The notes: a model not told the origin generated them from the sequence alone. DNA of 7,234 bases from an uncultured Collinsella sp. (GCA_900550825.1 URTZ01000099.1:1-7234), one strand, 5' to 3'; positions 1-6,996 are shown, numbered from the stretch's first letter. Numbers and translations: made by a program.

Positions 1-55
1 CCCCCGTGGCCGCCCTGTGGCGTAGCTAGTTTTTAGCTTTGATTGCCGTTTGGCA

Positions 56-1072
56 TTAGGCGGATGCGGAGGCCTTGTCGGTCGTTGCCTTGCCGTTGCT
101 CTGCTGGCCCTCAAAATGCTTGTAGCACCAGCTGGTGACCAGCGGGGTCAAAATAGCCGTCACGATTGCGCAGGCGGCAACCTGTGCCGTAGCCGTCGCG
201 AGCACCGCACCGCCGTACAAGGCCTCGTTGACGCTTGCCATGGCAGCAGGCGTGGCCACATTGGCTCCAGCGCAGCTCGAAATGGCCGCACCTGCGACAC
301 CCGTACCACCCGTGTGCTTATCGACCGCGATAACGGGAATTGCAAAGACCACCGAGCAGATCACGCCGAGCAGAATACCGGGAAGACCGCCATTAATGAG
401 CTGGCCAAAGGTCATGGTCGAGCCCATGGCAAAGAAGACGAGCACGATGACGGCGGAAAGTGCCGGTGCCATCATCTTCTTAAAGCTCGGGAAGAGGTTG
501 CCCAGAATAATGCCGACGACGATCGGCAGGATGGCACCCACGAGCGACCAGCCGATCGGAGCCTGACCGGCAGCGCCGAGCACGATCATCGTGACCGGAG
601 GGCCGACAACGAGCGTGGTGATTGCGACAGCGCCACGCTCGGCCTCATTGCCCATGGTGCCCATCAGACCAGCGTACATAGCGTTGTTGGCGCCGGTGCA
701 AGCCGCCAGCATCACCATGGCAGAGATGCCAAACAGGTTGTCGTTGAACACATAAAGAATGAGCAGCGACACGGCAACGACCACGATTTGCTTGACGGCG
801 ATGATGATGGCACCGCGGGCAGCGGCGGCAGGAGCACTCTTAAACGAAATCGTCGTACCGACGATGAGCAAAAAGGCGCCAACGAGCGGGCCTGCACCCT
901 GCTGGGTCATGCCAAGCGTAAAGCTGCCGAGCGTTTTGAACAGGTCAGGGAACAGCGTGTTGAGCAGGCAGCCCAACAAAAGCGGCACCAAAATATTGGC
1001 ACCCGGGATGGAGGACATCTTAAAGAACGGCTCCTTTGCCGCCGGCGCCTCCACCGCAGTCGATTCACTCAT
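56..1072 (-). CDS. kdgT: 2-keto-3-deoxygluconate permease, KdgT family
   Basis: This is an integral membrane permease that imports 2-keto-3-deoxygluconate, in known members by proton symport. The substrate is an intermediate of pectin, hexuronate and glycosaminoglycan breakdown. The 338-residue product is close to the 327 residues of the E. coli protein. The N-terminal family signature SIPGANILVPLLLG lies at about residues 21-34. A glycine-rich segment, TGGTGVAGAAISSCAGANVATP, falls near residues 254-275 (split here: TGGTGVAGAA, then ISSCAGANVATP) and matches the conserved KdgT stretch. About ten hydrophobic helices fill the protein, which ends in a hydrophilic tail from about residue 316. 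I chose the ATG at 1072 rather than the in-frame ATG at 1093 because AAAGGAG (1085-1079) sits 6 nt upstream of it. The gene lies 108 nt downstream of the dehydrogenase on the same strand. The family assignment is firm; the exact substrate is inferred. The 55 nt beyond its stop hold only a weak 5-bp hairpin. Confidence 0.88.
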   Translation of the reverse strand: MSESTAVEAPAAKEPFFKMSSIPGANILVPLLLGCLLNTLFPDLFKTLGSFTLGMTQQGAGPLVGAFLLIVGTTISFKSAPAAAARGAIIIAVKQIVVVAVSLLILYVFNDNLFGISAMVMLAACTGANNAMYAGLMGTMGNEAERGAVAITTLVVGPPVTMIVLGAAGQAPIGWSLVGAILPIVVGIILGNLFPSFKKMMAPALSAVIVLVFFAMGSTMTFGQLINGGLPGILLGVICSVVFAIPVIAVDKHTGGTGVAGAAISSCAGANVATPAAMASVNEALYGGAVLATATAQVAACAIVTAILTPLVTSWCYKHFEGQQSNGKATTDKASASA

Positions 1073-1121
1073 ATATATCTCCTTTGGATGCATGCGAATC
1101 GTAGCCGCACGCGCCTATGTC

Positions 1122-1161
1122 AGAAAGAAGGCGACGGTCCCGAGTCGCAGGGGCCGTCGCC
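1122..1161 (-). terminator. Intercistronic hairpin / probable terminator after the dehydrogenase
   Basis: Positions 1130-1141 and 1150-1161 form a 12-bp GC-rich stem with one imperfect pair and an 8-nt loop (1142-1149). On the minus strand it is followed by TTCTTTCT (1129-1122). It starts 20 nt after the dehydrogenase stop. The tail is T-rich but interrupted, so partial termination, or an mRNA-stabilising hairpin that lowers kdgT expression, is as likely as full termination. Confidence 0.6.
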
Positions 1162-1180
1162 GAATAATCGTCGTGGGGTA

Positions 1181-1930
1181 TTACCCGTCCAGGACGATGC
1201 CGCCGTCGCAGTCACCAATCTCGCCGTTCACGAAGCTGGCGAGGTCGGAAGCGAAGAACAGCACCATCTGCGCAGGCTCGCTGGCCTGGGCGGCGCGGCC
1301 CAGAGGAATACCGTTGATGATGCGCTGAGAGTTCTCGTCAGAGAGAATCGAGGTCATATCGGTCAACGTGAGCGACGGGCACACAGCGTTGCAGCGAACG
1401 CCGAACCTACCGCCCTCCTTGGCGACTGCCTTGGTTAGACCGTTAACACCGGCCTTGGAGCTCGCGTAAGCCGCGGTGCCGAGCAGGCCGCCGCCGATCT
1501 TGCCAGCAACAGAGCTCACGTTGACGATAGTGCCGGCATGGGCAGCCTTAAAGTGCGGGTACACGGCGTTCATCATGGTAAAGGTGCCGTTGAGGTTGAT
1601 GTCGATGGTACGGCGCCACTCGGTGTCGTCGATCTCGTCGAACTTCTTGGTGCTGATGACGCCAGCGCAGTTGATCAGGATATTGGTTTGCGGCAGGTCT
1701 GCGAAAATCTGTTCGACGGTCTCGCGCGCCTTGGGCGCATCAGCGACATCGAGCTGATAAAACTTGTTGCCCTCGCCAAGCTCGGCCACAGCGGCCTCGC
1801 CCTTAGCAGCGTTCCTTGCGATGAGCGCGACATGTCCGCCGCCCGCGACGATGCCCTTGGCGATCTCGAGGCCAATGCCCTGAGTGCCGCCCGTGACAAT
1901 CGCGGTCTTGCCCGTGAAGTCAAATGCCAT
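1181..1930 (-). CDS. Short-chain dehydrogenase/reductase (SDR), possibly sugar-acid specific
   Basis: This is a cytoplasmic oxidoreductase of the classical SDR family, 249 residues long, the usual length. It has the cofactor motif TGGTQGIG at residues 13-20, NCAG (more often NNAG) at 87-90, and the catalytic residues Asn112, Ser140, Tyr155 and Lys159 in IDIN, VNVSS and YASSK contexts. An Arg at position 39, at the end of the second strand where NAD-dependent enzymes usually carry Asp, suggests NADP(H); this is an inference. The ATG at 1930 is preceded at 8 nt by AAAGGGGG (1946-1939). An extended frame back to 2047 would add 39 residues ahead of the Rossmann fold and is unlikely. The location upstream of kdgT suggests a KduD-like 2-keto-3-deoxygluconate or gluconate 5-dehydrogenase role, but SDR substrates cannot be assigned by eye and other polyol or keto-acid substrates remain possible. 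Confidence 0.88.
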   Translation of the reverse strand: MAFDFTGKTAIVTGGTQGIGLEIAKGIVAGGGHVALIARNAAKGEAAVAELGEGNKFYQLDVADAPKARETVEQIFADLPQTNILINCAGVISTKKFDEIDDTEWRRTIDINLNGTFTMMNAVYPHFKAAHAGTIVNVSSVAGKIGGGLLGTAAYASSKAGVNGLTKAVAKEGGRFGVRCNAVCPSLTLTDMTSILSDENSQRIINGIPLGRAAQASEPAQMVLFFASDLASFVNGEIGDCDGGIVLDG

Positions 1931-1991
1931 GACTCCATCCCCCTTTATATAAGGTGTCTCCTCGCGGGAAGTTGGAGCATCGCACGTGGCG

Positions 1992-1997
1992 ATTATA
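1992..1997 (-). promoter_or_regulatory. Candidate -10 box for the dehydrogenase-kdgT transcript
   Basis: The minus strand reads TATAAT here, a perfect consensus -10. It would start transcription near 1985 and give a leader of about 55 nt before the dehydrogenase ATG. There is no good -35 at 16-18 nt. A TTGTCA (2025-2020) lies 22 nt upstream, which is too far for standard spacing, so this promoter may need an activator or may not be real. Confidence 0.35.
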
Positions 1998-2121
1998 TGA
2001 GTCCCAGTCGTCATGGTGGTGACAACCCCTCGCCTAACCGCGTGCATGATAGTTCTTTGAAACGCTGCAATTCTTGAATGATTTTAATTCTTTATGCGTT
2101 CTTTATATTGCCTAGCAACCA

Positions 2122-2227
2122 GGTAGTTTTTGGGACATGCCTAGAGATCTGCCCTTAACTTTGCTGGCACCGACGGTGTACGGAGGTCGCCTAAAGGTAG
2201 TTTTCTAGGCATGTCCCAAAATCTACC
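2122..2227. repeat. 24-bp near-perfect inverted repeat with 58-bp spacer
   Basis: The left arm (2122-2145) is the reverse complement of the right arm (2204-2227) at 23 of 24 positions. The shared core reads CTAGGCATGTCCC in the right arm. In addition, AGGTAGTTTT occurs as a direct repeat at 2121-2130 and 2195-2204, so the right arm is itself flanked by a shorter inverted repeat (GGTAGTTTT at 2196-2204 against AAAATCTACC at 2218-2227, with one bulged base). The spacer contains the small palindrome CACCGACGGTG (2169-2179). I see no target-site duplication. It could be paired operators, a miniature inverted-repeat element, an invertible segment, or an RNA leader structure. Confidence 0.85.
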
Positions 2228-2253
2228 GTATATGGCGCGCGTGCAGGGGTATC

Positions 2254-2302
2254 ATCTTTCACCGAAAATAGTTTCTAGTGTTAGGGGTTTTCGGTGGAAG
2301 AT
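2254..2302 (+). promoter_or_regulatory. Stem-loop enclosing the marR ribosome binding site and start codon
   Basis: ATCTTTCACCGAAAA (2254-2268) can pair with TTTTCGGTGGAAGAT (2288-2302) over 15 bp with one G-U wobble and a 19-nt loop. The GTG start (2294-2296) lies in the stem and the AGGGG ribosome binding site (2283-2287) lies in the loop. An alternative register pairs GGTATC (2248-2253) with GATACC (2300-2305) across a 3-nt bulge. There is no T run, so it is not a terminator. Translational control of the regulator is inferred; a DNA operator is the alternative. Confidence 0.55.
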
Positions 2303-2743
2303 ACCGATTTCCATGAGCTTGGGCGTCAGCTCTTTACCGAGTTTGGCAGCATGCACCAGCGCGTTTCGCGCTTTGCCGACCAGGCTCTGGGTGGCGAGAT
2401 GGCCGTCATGCGCGCCCTCATGCGCGCCGGCGGCTCGCTCACGCCGAGCGAACTCGCTGATCGCGCCTGGGTCTCGAACGCCCGCATTGCCAATATCCTA
2501 CGCGCTCTCGAAGCCAAGGGCTGGGTTGAGCGTGAGCACTCAAAGACCGACCGTCGTCGCGTACACGTCATAGTGACCGACAAGGGATTCCAGGATCTCG
2601 AAATCAAACGCCGGGAATTCGAGGACCGCACCGCGGCTTTCCTCGAACAGCTCGGCGAAACAGATACCCAAGAGATGGTGCGTCTTCTAAGGCGTGCCAA
2701 CGAAATTATCGACCACAATCAAGAAAGGAGAGATGCCGAGTGA
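2294..2743 (+). CDS. MarR-family transcriptional regulator
   Basis: This is a 149-residue DNA-binding regulator of the MarR family, typical in length. Such proteins act as dimers and usually repress neighbouring genes until a small ligand is bound. The winged helix spans about residues 35-98. The recognition region SELADRAWVSNARIANILRA is at about 52-71, and the wing carries the conserved D86-x-R88 (KTDRRRVHV). Helices at both ends would form the dimer interface. The GTG at 2294 is the only plausible start: an in-frame TAG lies at 2282-2284, AGGGG sits 6 nt upstream, and the next Met (codon 20) would remove the first helix. The last 4 nt overlap the exporter start (GTGA). Control of the downstream exporter, including itself, is inferred from this context; the inverted repeats upstream are candidate sites. 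Confidence 0.9.
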   Translation: MEDTDFHELGRQLFTEFGSMHQRVSRFADQALGGEMAVMRALMRAGGSLTPSELADRAWVSNARIANILRALEAKGWVEREHSKTDRRRVHVIVTDKGFQDLEIKRREFEDRTAAFLEQLGETDTQEMVRLLRRANEIIDHNQERRDAE

Positions 2744-5109
2744 GGATTCTCAAGCTCTTTAAAAAGCATGTCCTGGCACTGTTTGCAGCTATCGTACTTA
2801 TCGTAATCAGCTGCAACGCCGATCTGGCGCTGCCTACCTATATGAGCGACATCGTCGACGTGGGCGTGCAGCAAGGCGGCATCGCCTCGCCCGTGCCCGA
2901 CACCATTCGCGCCGAATCGCTCGACGACCTCGAACTCTTTATGAGCGCCAAGGACGCCAAAGCTGTGGAGGCCGTGTTTAGTAAGGCGGACAATAACGGC
3001 ATTCGAACGTACAAGGGCACCGAGGAGGAGCGCGGCGACGGCGACAAGATTGCCGACATCATGAGCCTGCCTGAGACCGTCGTGCTCGCCTTCAACCAGG
3101 GCATTGACGCCGACTCCATGGGCGACATGACCGGCGCATCCACCGAGGCAAGCGATGGCGGCGCCGCTCAGGCCATGCCCACCCCCGAGCAGATGGCAGC
3201 GATGACGCCCGAGCAGCTCGCCGAGATGCAGCAGAAGGCCGCAGCCGCGCAGAGCATGCAAAAGCAGATCGACGCCGACGGCGGTAAGATCACCATGAAG
3301 AGCCTGCGCCTAGGCGTTGAAGGCGGTCTTATCGATCAGGGCAAGCTCGTCGAGGGCGCCAACGATATGGCTGACAAAATGGGCTCCATGTCGGGCTCCA
3401 TCGTCACCCAGCGCGCCGTGAGCTACGTGCAGGACGAGTACAAGGCACAGGGCATCGACCCCGCTGACGTGCAGAACGCCTACCTGGGCCGCATGGCGAC
3501 CACGATGTTTGGTCTGTGTCTGGTGTCGCTGGTCGCCACCATCCTGACCGGCGCCGTGGCTTCGCGCACCGCCTGCTCCATCGCCCGCGACCTGCGCCGC
3601 GAGACCTTCAACAAGGTTATGCACTTCTCGCCGGCCGAGGTGGGCAAGTTTAGCCAGGCCTCGCTCATCACCCGCTGCACCAACGACATTCAGCAGATCC
3701 AGATGGCCGCAACCCTGTTTATCCGCATGTGCCTGATGGCTCCCGTCATGGGCATCGTCGCCGTCATGCGCGTCCTGGCCAACCATACCGGCCTGGAGTG
3801 GACCATCGCTGTGGCCATCATCGCGGTTTCGGCTGTCGTCGGCGTGCTCATGGGCCTCACCATGCCCAAGTTCAAAAAGATGCAGAGCTTTGTTGACCGT
3901 GTGAACCTTACCGCCCGTGAGCTGCTCGACGGCCTTATGCCCATCCGCTCGTTCAACCGCGAGGAGCATGAGCTCGAGCGTTTTGACAAGGCTTCGCTCG
4001 ACCTGATGACCACACAGCTCTACACCAACCGCGCCATGAGCTTTATGATGCCGCTCATGATGCTCGTCATGAACTGCATCACCGTGCTTATCGTCTGGTT
4101 TGGCGCGCAGGGCGTGTCCGACGGCGTGATGCAGGTCGGCAACATGATGGCGTTTATCTCCTACACCATGCAGATCGTCATGGCGTTTATGATCCTCACC
4201 ATGGTTTCGGTCATCCTGCCCCGCGCCGAGGTCGCAGCCGAGCGCGTGGAAGAGGTCATCACCTGCCCCACGAGCATCAACGACCCCGCCTCGCCCAAAC
4301 TGCCCGCTGCCAGCGCGCCGCGCGGTGAGCTCACCTTCCGCGACGTGAGCTTCCAGTATCCCGATGCCCGCGCCGACGTCATTAGCGGCGTGAACTTCAC
4401 CACGCATGCCGGCCAGATGCTCGGCATCATTGGCTCCACGGGCTCGGGCAAGTCCACGCTCGTGCAGCTCATCCCGCGCCTGTACGACGTCACGGGTGGT
4501 AGCATTTCGCTCGACGGCATCGACGTGCGTGACATGACCCTTTCCGAGCTGCGCCGCCGCATTGGTTACATCCCGCAGCAGGGTCGCCTGTTCTCGGGCA
4601 CCGTCGAGAGCAACCTCAAGTTTGCCGGCGACATGGTGAGCGATGAGGACATGCGCGAGGCCGCGCGCATCGCCCAGGCCGAGGACTTTATCGCCGAGCG
4701 CGAGGGCGGCTACGACTCCCCCATCAGCCAGGGCGGCTCCAATGTTTCTGGTGGTCAGCGCCAGCGCCTGGCCATCGCCCGCGCGTTGGCCAAAAAGCCC
4801 GAGGTCGTGGTTTTCGATGATTCGTTTAGCGCCCTCGACTACAAGACCGACGCTCGCTTGCGCGAAGAGCTTGCCAAGAACGTTACCGACGCCGCGCTCG
4901 TGGTCGTGGCCCAGCGCATCGCGACCATCATGCACGCCGACCAGATCATCGTGCTCGACGACGGCCACGTAGTGGGCACCGGCACGCACGAGGAACTGCT
5001 GCACAACTGCCCGGCATACCTGGAGATCGCACAGTCGCAGCTTTCCGCCGAAGAGTTGGGGCTTACCCAAGAAGAGATTGAAGCCGTCATGGAAGGAGGC
5101 GAGCGCTAA
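2740..5109 (+). CDS. Heterodimeric ABC exporter subunit, degenerate ATP site, large extracellular insert
   Basis: This 789-residue half-transporter fuses six membrane helices to an ATPase domain and should pair with the next gene product to export drugs, lipids or peptides. TM1 is at about 9-31 and TM2 at about 252-275. Between them lie about 215 hydrophilic residues, where relatives usually have about 20; they are predicted to be outside the cell and include a tandem TPEQMAAM/TPEQLAEM (148-163). The coupling motif TRCTND is at 311-316. The ATPase domain begins near 528: A-loop Y540, Walker A GSTGSGKST (565-573), Q-loop Q613, intact signature VSGGQ (669-673), and Walker B VVVFDD (689-694) with Asp694 replacing the catalytic Glu. 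Gln725 replaces the switch His (VAQRIAT). The GTG start overlaps the marR stop and has AAAGGAG (2724-2730) 9 nt upstream. Ordinary half-exporters are about 580-620 residues; the insert explains the extra length. The substrate is unknown. Confidence 0.92.
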   Translation: MRILKLFKKHVLALFAAIVLIVISCNADLALPTYMSDIVDVGVQQGGIASPVPDTIRAESLDDLELFMSAKDAKAVEAVFSKADNNGIRTYKGTEEERGDGDKIADIMSLPETVVLAFNQGIDADSMGDMTGASTEASDGGAAQAMPTPEQMAAMTPEQLAEMQQKAAAAQSMQKQIDADGGKITMKSLRLGVEGGLIDQGKLVEGANDMADKMGSMSGSIVTQRAVSYVQDEYKAQGIDPADVQNAYLGRMATTMFGLCLVSLVATILTGAVASRTACSIARDLRRETFNKVMHFSPAEVGKFSQASLITRCTNDIQQIQMAATLFIRMCLMAPVMGIVAVMRVLANHTGLEWTIAVAIIAVSAVVGVLMGLTMPKFKKMQSFVDRVNLTARELLDGLMPIRSFNREEHELERFDKASLDLMTTQLYTNRAMSFMMPLMMLVMNCITVLIVWFGAQGVSDGVMQVGNMMAFISYTMQIVMAFMILTMVSVILPRAEVAAERVEEVITCPTSINDPASPKLPAASAPRGELTFRDVSFQYPDARADVISGVNFTTHAGQMLGIIGSTGSGKSTLVQLIPRLYDVTGGSISLDGIDVRDMTLSELRRRIGYIPQQGRLFSGTVESNLKFAGDMVSDEDMREAARIAQAEDFIAEREGGYDSPISQGGSNVSGGQRQRLAIARALAKKPEVVVFDDSFSALDYKTDARLREELAKNVTDAALVVVAQRIATIMHADQIIVLDDGHVVGTGTHEELLHNCPAYLEIAQSQLSAEELGLTQEEIEAVMEGGER

Positions 5110-6965
5110 TGGCAGACGAGACCAAGACTCAGATTCCCAAGCCCACCCGCCAGCGTGGTCCCATGGGCCGCATGGGTGGCATGCGCCGTGGCGAAAAGGC
5201 CAAGGACTTTAAGGGCACCATGAGGCAGCTGCTCGGCTATATCGGCCAGCACAAGATTGCCGTGTTTGCCGCCGTCGCCTTTGCCGTGTGCTCGGTCATC
5301 TTTAACATTGTGGGACCCAAGGTGCTCGGCCAGGTTACGACCAAGCTGTTTGAGGGCCTGGTTGCCAAAGTCAACGGTACCGGCGATGTCGACTTTAACT
5401 GGATCGCCAAGACGCTCGGCTTTTTGCTCTGCCTGTACCTGGCGAGCTCTATCTGCAGCCTCATCCAGGGCTGGCTCATGACCGGTGTCACGCAAAAGAT
5501 TTGCTACCGCATGCGCAAGGAGATCGCCGCCAAGATTGCCGTCGTGCCGATGAGCTACTTCAACGGTCACAGCAAGGGCGATGTGCTCAGCCGCATCACC
5601 AACGACGTCGATACGCTCGGCCAGTCGCTCAACCAGAGCGTGACGCAGCTTATTACGTCCGTCACGCAGATTATCGGCGTGCTCGTCATGATGCTGTCGA
5701 TCAGTCTGCCGCTCACCGGCGTCACCGTGCTCACGCTGCCGGCCGCCGCGATTATCTTGATGGTGATGATTCACTTCTCGCAGCCGTACTTCCGCGAGCA
5801 GCAGCAGGTCCTGGGCGCCGTCAACGGCATTATCGAGGAGGATTTTGCCGGCCAGAACGTTATTCAGGTGTTCGACCGCGCCGAAGCCTCAATCGAGGAG
5901 TTCGACCGTCAAAACGACCGTCTCTTTATTAGTGGCTGGCGCTCGCAGTTCCTGTCGGGCCTGATGATGCCGCTTATGAGCCTGGTGGGCAACATGGGCT
6001 ACGTGGGCGTCGTCGTGGTGGGCGCACAGCTCGCGCTAACCGGCAATGCCACGCCCGGCGATATCCAGAGCTTTATCCAGTACGTTCGCAACTTTACGCA
6101 ACCCGTGCAGCAGCTGGGCAACGTGAGCAACACGATGCAGTCGATGGCCGCTGCCACCGAGCGCGTCTTTGAGTTCTTGGCCGCGCCCGAGGAGGAGCAG
6201 AAGGCCGACGCGCAGATTCCCGAGAGGCGTCCCGGCCACGTGGAGTTCGACCATGTCAAGTTTGGCTACACGCCCGACAAGACCATCATCCACGACTTTA
6301 GCTGCGAGGCGCAGCCCGGCCAGACCATCGCCATCGTCGGCCCCACCGGCGCCGGCAAGACCACGCTCATTAAGCTGCTGCAGCGCTTCTACGACGTGGA
6401 CGGCGGTTCGCTGCGCGTCGAGGGCGTCGACGTGCGCGACTGGGACCGCGCGGCGCTGCGCGGCGAGTTTGCCATGGTGCTGCAGGACACCTGGCTGTTT
6501 AACGGTACCATCCGCGAGAACATCCGTTACGGACGCCCCGATGCGAGCGATGCCGAGGTCGAAGCCGCTGCACGTGCCGCACGCTGCGACCACTTTATCC
6601 ATACGCTCGCCGGCGGTTACGACTTTATGATCAACGAGGAGGGCACTAACCTGTCGCAGGGTCAGCGCCAGCTCGTGACCATCGCCCGTGCCATTTTGGC
6701 CGACCGCCCGGCGCTGATTCTGGACGAGGCGACCTCCAACGTTGACACTCGTACCGAGGAGCTTATTCAGCGCGCCATGGATGCGCTGATGCAGGGCCGC
6801 ACCAGCTTTGTTATCGCACATCGCCTGTCCACGATTCGCAACGCCGACGTGATCTTGGTGATCCGCGACGGCGACATCGTCGAGAAGGGCACACACGACG
6901 AGTTGCTCGCCCAGGGTGGCTTCTACGCCGACCTGTACAACTCGCAGTTCGACGAGGCGGCGTAA
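5109..6965 (+). CDS. Heterodimeric ABC exporter subunit with catalytic ATP site
   Basis: This 618-residue half-transporter is the partner of the preceding subunit. A basic, Gly/Met/Arg-rich cytoplasmic tail (RQRGPMGRMGGMRRG, about 14-28) precedes TM1 (about 49-70). TM2 is at about 102-125, with a normal short external loop, and four further helices run to about residue 340. The ATPase domain has A-loop Y387, Walker A GPTGAGKTT (411-419), Q-loop Q459, signature LSQGQ (515-519), Walker B ALILDE (535-540) with the catalytic Glu540, and switch His571 (AHRLST). The signature Gly-to-Gln change belongs to the ATP site that uses the degenerate Walker B of the partner, so the two proteins fit one asymmetric dimer. 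The ATG overlaps the previous stop by one base (TAATG), with GGAGG (5095-5099) 9 nt upstream, indicating coupled translation. It resembles the catalytic members of the LmrCD, BmrCD and TM287/288 group; the transported compound is unknown. Confidence 0.93.
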   Translation: MADETKTQIPKPTRQRGPMGRMGGMRRGEKAKDFKGTMRQLLGYIGQHKIAVFAAVAFAVCSVIFNIVGPKVLGQVTTKLFEGLVAKVNGTGDVDFNWIAKTLGFLLCLYLASSICSLIQGWLMTGVTQKICYRMRKEIAAKIAVVPMSYFNGHSKGDVLSRITNDVDTLGQSLNQSVTQLITSVTQIIGVLVMMLSISLPLTGVTVLTLPAAAIILMVMIHFSQPYFREQQQVLGAVNGIIEEDFAGQNVIQVFDRAEASIEEFDRQNDRLFISGWRSQFLSGLMMPLMSLVGNMGYVGVVVVGAQLALTGNATPGDIQSFIQYVRNFTQPVQQLGNVSNTMQSMAAATERVFEFLAAPEEEQKADAQIPERRPGHVEFDHVKFGYTPDKTIIHDFSCEAQPGQTIAIVGPTGAGKTTLIKLLQRFYDVDGGSLRVEGVDVRDWDRAALRGEFAMVLQDTWLFNGTIRENIRYGRPDASDAEVEAAARAARCDHFIHTLAGGYDFMINEEGTNLSQGQRQLVTIARAILADRPALILDEATSNVDTRTEELIQRAMDALMQGRTSFVIAHRLSTIRNADVILVIRDGDIVEKGTHDELLAQGGFYADLYNSQFDEAA

Positions 6966-6996
6966 ATTCTGCCGCAGGGAACGAATAACGCCCGAG

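Larger units (their letters stand above)
1931..2293. other. Divergent intergenic region between the sugar-acid module and the exporter operon
   Basis: These 363 nt separate two divergently transcribed units and should hold both promoters and their operators. No convincing coding frame is present. The left part (about 1950-2050) contains the leader and -10 of the dehydrogenase. An AT-rich centre (about 2051-2110) has four TTCTT-type repeats beginning at 2053, 2071, 2088 and 2099. It includes TATATT (2104-2109), a possible -10 for the rightward operon without a recognisable -35. The right part carries two separate inverted repeats (2122-2227 and 2254-2302), listed on their own. Confidence 0.7.

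Noticed and set aside
24..38. A small hairpin (AGCTA/TAGCT) downstream of the kdgT stop.
   Set aside because: The stem is only 5 bp and AT-rich, too weak to call a terminator; the flanking sequence is cut by the window edge.
50..1438. A 462-codon open frame on the plus strand.
   Set aside because: It runs antisense across kdgT, the intergenic hairpin and half of the dehydrogenase. Its His/Arg/Asp/Gly-rich composition resembles no protein family and is a typical GC-rich shadow of real genes on the other strand.
1931..2047. A 39-residue N-terminal extension of the dehydrogenase starting at 2047.
   Set aside because: It would place residues ahead of a complete Rossmann start, has no ribosome binding site and overlaps the TATAAT box. 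The ATG at 1930 has a good one.
2803..2817. A lipobox-like VISC at residues 22-25 of the first ABC subunit, after a basic and hydrophobic N-terminus.
   Set aside because: The segment is the first membrane helix of the exporter, and the following DLALPTYMSDIV looks like the normal post-TM1 sequence of these transporters. Lipoprotein processing would cut off TM1, so the match is probably coincidental.
3310..5070. A 586-codon open frame on the minus strand.
   Set aside because: It lies wholly antisense to the first ABC exporter gene, whose motifs are unmistakable. Its His/Gly/Asp/Val-rich product has no recognisable fold.
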